Source: Chamaelirium japonicum (Eukaryota > Streptophyta > Magnoliopsida > Liliales > Melanthiaceae). From it: a DNA stretch of 64,000 nt. The notes under the pieces are model-generated. The model saw only the letters and a program-made list of their open reading frames with translations. It was not told the origin of the DNA and made no database searches. The stretch is from NCBI GenBank assembly GCA_947650365.1, contig OX393552.1, positions 22,913,981 through 22,977,980 on the forward strand, read 5' to 3'. Shown here one piece after another: positions 58,263 through 64,000 of the stretch (positions are counted from its first letter, which is position 1; each line of letters starts with the position of its first letter). The position numbers and the translations under genes are program-made.

Positions 58263-59653
58263 AAGCCTCTTTTGACTCTTTTGCACCATATCCATCCAAG
58301 TATTCCCAGGCCAACCCCTCTGATATCTCATGCGAGCAATATTTTATATGACAAACAGTCTTCATATGCTTCTCATAACCTCATTGATGCAGGACAGGTG
58401 AGGGGGTCCTGCCAAAGGGAAGGTCCACACTTAGCACACTCAAGGTTAAAAATTTGAGTTTAGGATGGTGCAAATTTTCATGACAGCAGAGGGCTATTTC
58501 GACCGTTTCACCGAGTTCAGCTTTTCGGATCGGGTTGAAACTTGGACGGTTGGTAGGTCTAGCTGTGAGGAAGTTATGATAAAAATTTGGAGGTGATCTA
58601 TCACTTGGATGAGGAAATATCAAAGGATTACTAGATCTGGTCTGTGTATACCAAATTTGGGTTTGGGCTTGTGCAGGAGTTTTGGCAATGGAAACTAGAA
58701 AGTGGTGGATCTAGTGTTGGAATAGTGAAGGAATGGTATATGCTTTTATGGCTAGGTTTTAATGTGGTTTTGAAGCGTTTTATCATTTTTTTTTTCAGGT
58801 TATTCGAAGATAATGGTTTTCTATATTTCAGCAAGGCTTTCGATGGATCTAAAAGTATTTTGATGATGAATGAGAAAAAGATAAAGAGAGAGATAGAATA
58901 GGATAGAGAGAGGTAGGGAATGAAGAAACCTAGGAGTCACTAGTCAGTACCTAGGGTTTCGTTGGGACCAGCACCAAGAGGGGAAAATTGAATCCTTTCA
59001 GCAGGAAACAAATAAAAGTTTCATTACTCAATTTATTCCAATAATAGAAGGGACCGAGCCTTTATATAATAGGTCGATTTACATCCATGAACTCCCACAG
59101 CCAATGTGGGACTAAAATAAGGCCTAACTTGACATGTACATCAAGTTTTAAATTACCCAATTAATTACTCCGAAAATACTAAATAGAATGATATAAAAAG
59201 ATAATTGGGCCTTGTCTGAGATCGGCTGCTCGCATCTGAGCTGCATCATAATCAGTGAATATGCTCCACATTAATTGCTTCCACTACGAAGAACTCGTTC
59301 TCAAGTTTAACTCGAACGAACGTAATCAGATGCAGCGTCGAAGTCACCTCCATCATAGTAGTGGCTCTAAATCAGCAATTGATGGTGGAGACCTAACAGA
59401 TGGTATCATGTTGGATTGTTGTCACCTCTCAGGTCCCACACGAAAGATGTGTTGCCGTTGAGCAGGGACCATGAGTCAGATAAGTGATAGCACATGCTGA
59501 TGAAGACGGTCACCTAGGCTCACTGATGTATTAGCTCGAAAGAAGATACGCCCAAGTGTATATGAAACTGAAAGAGCACCTGAGCCAAGGGTTGAAGATC
59601 TAGACCGAGGAAGTCTATTATTAGGGCCAGTGTGCTAGAGTCGACACCCGATA
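58263..59653. other. Probable intron or intergenic, LTR-like pieces
   Basis: No gene found. CCAATGTGGGACTAAAATA near 59101 and GATGGTATCATGTTGGATTG near 59399 resemble a small LTR element with its primer site, but no matching terminal repeats were found. Confidence 0.3.
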
Positions 59654-60052
59654 TTGGTTCAGCTGACAGAATCATCTCAAATTATTGCGAGGGTTTTGGC
59701 GATGGTGTATGAGCAAATATTTGATTTTCACTCAAGTACAAATTTCAAAGGACTCGCTTCGAGGGAGCGGAGTACAAAATATATCAGGAGATTGCGGGAA
59801 AATCCGTCTAGGACGTACGTGAGGAGAGCCCCCAGAGCAGAGGAGCACGTCATGGAGAGTCTGAGGTCCTTCTTGGCTTCACGAGTGGAGGAAGATTACC
59901 CGCTGTTTTTGAACCTGTTGGATCAAGATGCGATCCTCAATATAGCTCGGGAGTGCGGTTTTGCATTCGGGGAAGATGCCTTGGCCGCGAAGGAGTTTCT
60001 GACTTCGTCTCTTGCCCTAGAGAAGTCTCGAGTTTTGGCCGATGGCCATTAA
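59654..60052 (+). CDS. LINE ORF1-like frame (C-terminal part)
   Basis: An open frame of 132 codons ending TAA at 60050-60052, five bases before ORF2 opens. It has a basic Arg-rich stretch (STKYIRRLRENPSRTYVRR) and a helical C-terminus but no zinc knuckle or other recognised domain. Position before ORF2 makes it the likely end of ORF1, whose product binds LINE RNA in the family. The first codon is not ATG, so the real start lies upstream or has been lost. It could instead be chance or host sequence. Confidence 0.45.
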   Translation: MVQLTESSQIIARVLAMVYEQIFDFHSSTNFKGLASRERSTKYIRRLRENPSRTYVRRAPRAEEHVMESLRSFLASRVEEDYPLFLNLLDQDAILNIARECGFAFGEDALAAKEFLTSSLALEKSRVLADGH

Positions 60053-60057
60053 TGTAA

Positions 60058-63000
60058 TTTATAAAGCTTTTCTCTTGGAATATTCGTGGTTTGGGGTCAG
60101 TGGATAAGAGGTTGGCTGTGGCCTTATTTTGTCGTATGCATAGTCTGGATGTTATTTGCTTGCAGGAGACTAAGACTGCTGGTCCGAGTTCGGCATTTCT
60201 GCGGACTCTTACGGACGGCCTTAGTTTCACGTGGGAATCTTTAGACTCGACAGGAGCGTCAGGAGGAGTGCTTATCGGTTGGCGGAATGCAGTGTTGGAA
60301 CTGACAGACAAACATGTTGGCACCTTTTCTCTTTCGGTGACCTTGAAGTGTAAGGCGAGCAGCGAGGTTAGGGAGATCACTTCTGTCTATGGGCCGAATG
60401 ATGTAAGCCTTCGTAATGGGTTTTGGCAGGAGTTGGTGGATTTCAGAGGTACCAAGACAGTCCCTTGGGTGCTTTGCGGCGACTTTAACGTGACGAGGTT
60501 TAGCCATGAGAGGTTGGGAGGGTTAGGTCACCCTGGTGCGATGGCAGACTTCTCCTCCTTCATTCGTGCTTTGGATCTTATTGACCTTCCTTTGCAAGGC
60601 CGGCTTTTTACGTGGACCAACAAGAGAGAGGTTCCTTCCATGGCTAGATTGGATAGGTTCCTGACCTCTCTTGAGTGGGATACGGTTTTTCCCAACTCGG
60701 CGCAGAGGAGCTTGCAGTCGCTAATTTCAGACCATGTACCGCTCCTGTTGGATTCGGGTACTGCTTGGCCTGCTACTCCCCGGCGCTTCCGTTTTGAGAG
60801 GATGTGGCTGGAGGATTCTACTTTTGCTCCATTGGTGACGAAATGGTGGTCTCAATTTCCTACGGATTTCAACTCGGCTCGGAACTTGGTGCGTAAGCTT
60901 CGAAGCCTCCGACAGAAGATTACAGGCTGGGAGCGATCTCGCTTCGGCTCAGTCAACCGCCGCAAGCAGGCCCTCCTGGAGTCTATTGAGAAGCTTGAAT
61001 GTAAAGAGGAATCAGGATCACTTTCGGTGGAAGACCGTTCAGTTCTGGATTCAACTAAGGAGGACTTGCTGCAGTTGCTTCGTCTGGAGGAGATCATGTG
61101 GAAACAGCGTTCACGAGAGAAGTGGATCAAGCTGGGGGACCTGAACATGTCTTTCTTCCATAAGGTCGCCAATGGCCGGAAGATTAGGAATGACATCAAG
61201 CAGCTGTTGGTAGGGGACCGCCAATTGGAAGGGACAGAAGCGGTTCTGCAGGGGGTTTCGTCTCATTTCAGAGCGTACTTCCAAGACCTCCCGTCGTCTT
61301 CGGCATCCTTATCTTGGGAGGACCTTCCTATCCAAAAGTTGCAGGCCCCGGAGGAGTTGGATAGTCCATTTTCGCAGGAGGAGATTAAGGTAGCAGTTCG
61401 GGGTATGAACGGCAATGGCGCTCCAGGCCCAGATGGATTCTCTATGCTCTTCTTCCAGACTTTCTGGGATTGTATCGCTCCAGACTTGACCAGATTCGTT
61501 GCAGACTTCTTTGCAGGCACGGCTTCCTTGGAGAGTCTGAACTACTCCAACCTCATCCTCATCCCGAAAAGACCAGACTCTGCTGCGGTGTCGGATTACA
61601 GACCGATCAGCCTTTCTAACTGTGTCTACAAAATTATTACTAAGCTTCTTTCGAATAGGTTATCGCCGGTTATGGATGACCTGATAAGTAAATCGCAGTC
61701 AGCTTTTATTAAGGGCAGGATGATTCTGGACAGCGTGGTTTCGGTGCAAGAGATCCTATATCATCTTAAGGAGTCTAGATCAGAAGGTTTGATTCTGAAG
61801 CTGGATTTCGAGAAGGCTTTTGACCGGCTCCACTGGGACTTCGTTCTCTCCACGTTGAGGGCTAAAGGCTTTTCTCAGACTTGGATTGGTTGGGTGTCTC
61901 GTTGCCTTAGCTCTTCTAAGTTAGCCTGCTCGGTTAATGGAGTTTCTGGAGGACACTTCCGTATGCGCAAGGGACTGAAGCAAGGCTGCCCGCTCTCCCC
62001 TTTTCTCTTCATCCTAGCGGTGGATGCTTTTGATGCCATTCTTCGCAGGGCGAACTCCCAGGACCTTTTCCGAGGGATCAGAGGTACCTCTTGGTGCATC
62101 CCTAACTTGCATTTTGCTGACGATACCATTCTTTTCTGTGAGGCAAAGCTTGCGCAGGTAGCGGTGCTGAAGATTATTCTTTATGCTCTGGAGTTCTGCT
62201 CTGGACTGCGGATCAACTTCTCCAAGAGTTCCCTATTCTACGTTGGGCCCCACAGAGAGAAGGGGGTTCTGGCGTCGGCTATCCTCAACTGCAAGTTAGA
62301 CTCCTTCCCGTTGACGTATCTGGGCCTTCCTATTAGCAACAAGCAGCTGGGTAGAGCGGATTGGCGCAAAGTTATAGAGAAGATTGACAAGCGTCTTACT
62401 AATTGGGCAGGGAGGTTTCTCTCACTTGGGGGCCGGCTCACCCTTGTTAACTCTGTGTTGTCTTCTATTCCTTCCTATTACTTGGCGTTTTACTTTATCC
62501 CAGCTTGGGTTATCAGGAAGATAGACGGGATCCGAAGCTCTTTTCTTTGGAAGGGAGCAGATGGGAAGTTGGGGTCTTACCATTTGACTAACTGGGGCAC
62601 AGCTTGCAAATCTCGAGACCAAGGGGGTTTGGGAGTTTTGAACCTCAGAGACTTTAATAGAGCGCTGTTAGGGAAATGGTGGTGGAGATTGCAGAATGAT
62701 CAAGAGGATACCTGGTCATCCATTGTCAGGGATAGATATTTTAAACGCTTCTCCCCACTGCAGACCAGAAGTAGAGCGTCAGGGAAGTTATCGCAGTTTT
62801 GGAGAGGCGTCATGAGTGTAGGTGCTCCCTTTCGCGCATGCATTCGGCTGATTCCAGGTAATGGTAAGAACATTAAGTTCTGGTTAGACCACTGGGTAGA
62901 TGACATCAGCCTAGCTTCTTTGTTTGGTGATCTTTTTGAGTTGGCCTGGGACTCCAATGCTTAGGTGATCTCTCAGTCTGCGGTCTCCTTGGAGGGTCGA

Positions 63001-63690
63001 TTTTGGTCGGTGAAATTCAGGAGGTCGATCCCAGCAGATCTGCAAGGTCAACTGTCTGATCTTTACAGCATTCTTCACAATTTCTCTCTGGGTAGTGGCC
63101 GAGATTCCTCTAGATGGAAGCTTGAGTCGTCCGGGGTTTTCTCGGTGCGATCCTTCTACCGATTCTTGAACAATGGAGGTTTGGTCTGCCCTTTAGCTTC
63201 GCATCTATGGAAGACTCCAGCGCCCTTGAAGACAAGGATCTTTATGTGGTTGACCATTAGAGATAAGATTTTGACTCGGTGGAATCTTCGCAAGCGGAAC
63301 AACCCCAACGTTACTGATACCTCCTGTCCCTTGTGTCACGCTCATAGGGAGGATGTGGATCATCTTTTTCTTAGATGTCGATTTTCCAGATCACTGTGGT
63401 TTATGTTGAAGAGTCGTCTGGGGATCAGAGGACACCCGGGTTCCATGCGGTCTTTGTGGACACTTTAGAGGAAGAGGAGGATTAAGAAGGGGCTTTATCA
63501 GGCTTGGGATCTCTTGGTCATTGGTCTTTGCTGGAGTATCTGGAGGGAGCGGAACGCCAGAGTATTTTCCCAGAAGGAGCTTCAGCCGGCATTGGTTTGG
63601 TTAAACTTTGTTTCCTTGGTCTCTAGCTGGTCTCCTGGGTTCTCGGTGAAGAACTCGGGGAAGATCACCCCTTTTCTTAGTCTTTTGTAA
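60058..63690 (+). pseudogene. LINE ORF2: endonuclease, reverse transcriptase, zinc finger
   Basis: One frame is open from 60058 to TAA at 63688-63690 apart from two in-frame TAG codons, at 62962-62964 and 63466-63468. The frame begins with ATA AAG before LFSWNIRGLG where related elements have ATG AAG, so the start codon is probably lost. Domains: APE-like endonuclease (SWNIRGLG, QETK, CGDFN near residue 130 counted from 60091, SDHVPLLLD), then reverse transcriptase (GPDGFSMLFF, DYRPISLSN, LDFEKAFDRLHWDFV, QGCPLSPFLF and the catalytic FADD near residue 675) and a C-terminal zf-RVT (LWKTPAPLKTRIFMWL, then C-X2-C and H-X5-C). Such proteins nick DNA and copy LINE RNA into the genome. With only three changes from intact it is probably a young insertion. 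No RNase H follows. Confidence 0.9.
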
Positions 63691-63777
63691 CTCCATTTTG
63701 CTATTTTAATAAAGCTTGGGGTATGCTCAACCCCATCCTCTCCATCTCGGGGAGGAATTCTCAAAAAAAAAAAAAAA

Positions 63778-64000
63778 TTGATGTAGACCTGATCAGCACC
63801 ATCAAATCATCGCCGCATCTTCAGTTCGTCGCCAGAGAGTTTTATTTCTGTCGTTTTATTTTATGCATGGAAGACATTATCCATATGAGGACTTGTAGCC
63901 GTTTATTTCAGTTTTTGGCCCATTTTCTATGTTTTTGGCCTAATTTCTGCACTTAGTATTAGTTATGTTCTTGCCTAATTCATGGGGGATGTCCATGATC
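63778..64000. other. Sequence after the LINE, nothing recognised
   Basis: No exon or repeat identified before the window ends. Confidence 0.3.

Larger units (their letters stand above)
59654..63777 (+). mobile_element. Nearly full-length LINE (L1 type)
   Basis: An ORF1-like frame, an ORF2 of 1.2 thousand codons, a short 3' UTR with AATAAA near 63709 and a terminal A run at about 63763-63777. No convincing target duplication was found; the bases after the tail (TTGATGTAGACC) have no clear match before 59654, so the 5' end is uncertain and may lie further upstream. Confidence 0.85.

Noticed and set aside
60058-63690. Reading ORF2 as a host gene
   Set aside because: The endonuclease-reverse transcriptase-zinc finger order, single exon and poly(A) tail identify a LINE.

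Overview
This window is nuclear DNA of a flowering plant, most likely a monocot. The evidence is intron-bearing plant regulatory genes with GT/AG splice sites, a DELLA/GRAS-family N-terminus, an atypical WRKY factor with a WKKYG core, a plant-type GATA factor, and a very high load of Ty1/copia elements, LINEs, TRIMs, MITEs and a probable Helitron. There are no bacterial operons, no CRISPR array, and I recognise no tRNA or rRNA gene.

Layout. 1-4.5 kb: LTR fragments, a (GA)n tract, a probable non-autonomous Helitron (1484-2494) and a 1.3-kb imperfect palindrome (about 2548-3880). 4.58-5.21 kb: a small three-exon WRKY gene that still reads as 129 codons plus stop. 5.8-6.8 kb: two related fold-back MITEs set in a TA microsatellite. 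7.2-9.35 kb: a chimeric locus made of a truncated DELLA gene, an inverted second copy of part of its GRAS region, and a broken duplicate of the WRKY gene. 9.85-32.7 kb: nested long-LTR copia fossils on the minus strand (family C, invaded by family B, with family A inside). 33.1-36.3 kb: LINE and copia fragments. 36.4-40.5 kb: four MITEs and an LTR fragment.

From 41.2 kb the host genes return. A two-exon GATA transcription factor lies on the minus strand (41263-42504) with a TATA box and GA-rich leader. Next is the 3' end of a plant HNH-endonuclease gene, also minus strand: exons at 43909-44028, 44127-44210 and 57138-57219 are in phase and together form the HNH core. The intron between the last two is 12.9 kb and holds a 6-kb copia element (itself carrying a TRIM), a copia pol fragment and a nearly interior-less LTR element carrying a hAT-type MITE. 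Upstream of the 57.2-kb exon, still presumably inside the gene, lie a second TRIM whose two ends do not match each other and an almost full-length LINE (59.65-63.78 kb).

I found no multi-gene operating system that looks new. The best leads are the DELLA/WRKY chimera with hairpin potential, the WRKY gene with an altered core heptapeptide, the HNH gene with its transposon-filled intron, the TRIM with unlike ends but a perfect target duplication, and the paired MITEs in a TA tract. Coordinates of splice sites, target duplications and terminal repeats were read by eye. LTR similarity and age values are rough.
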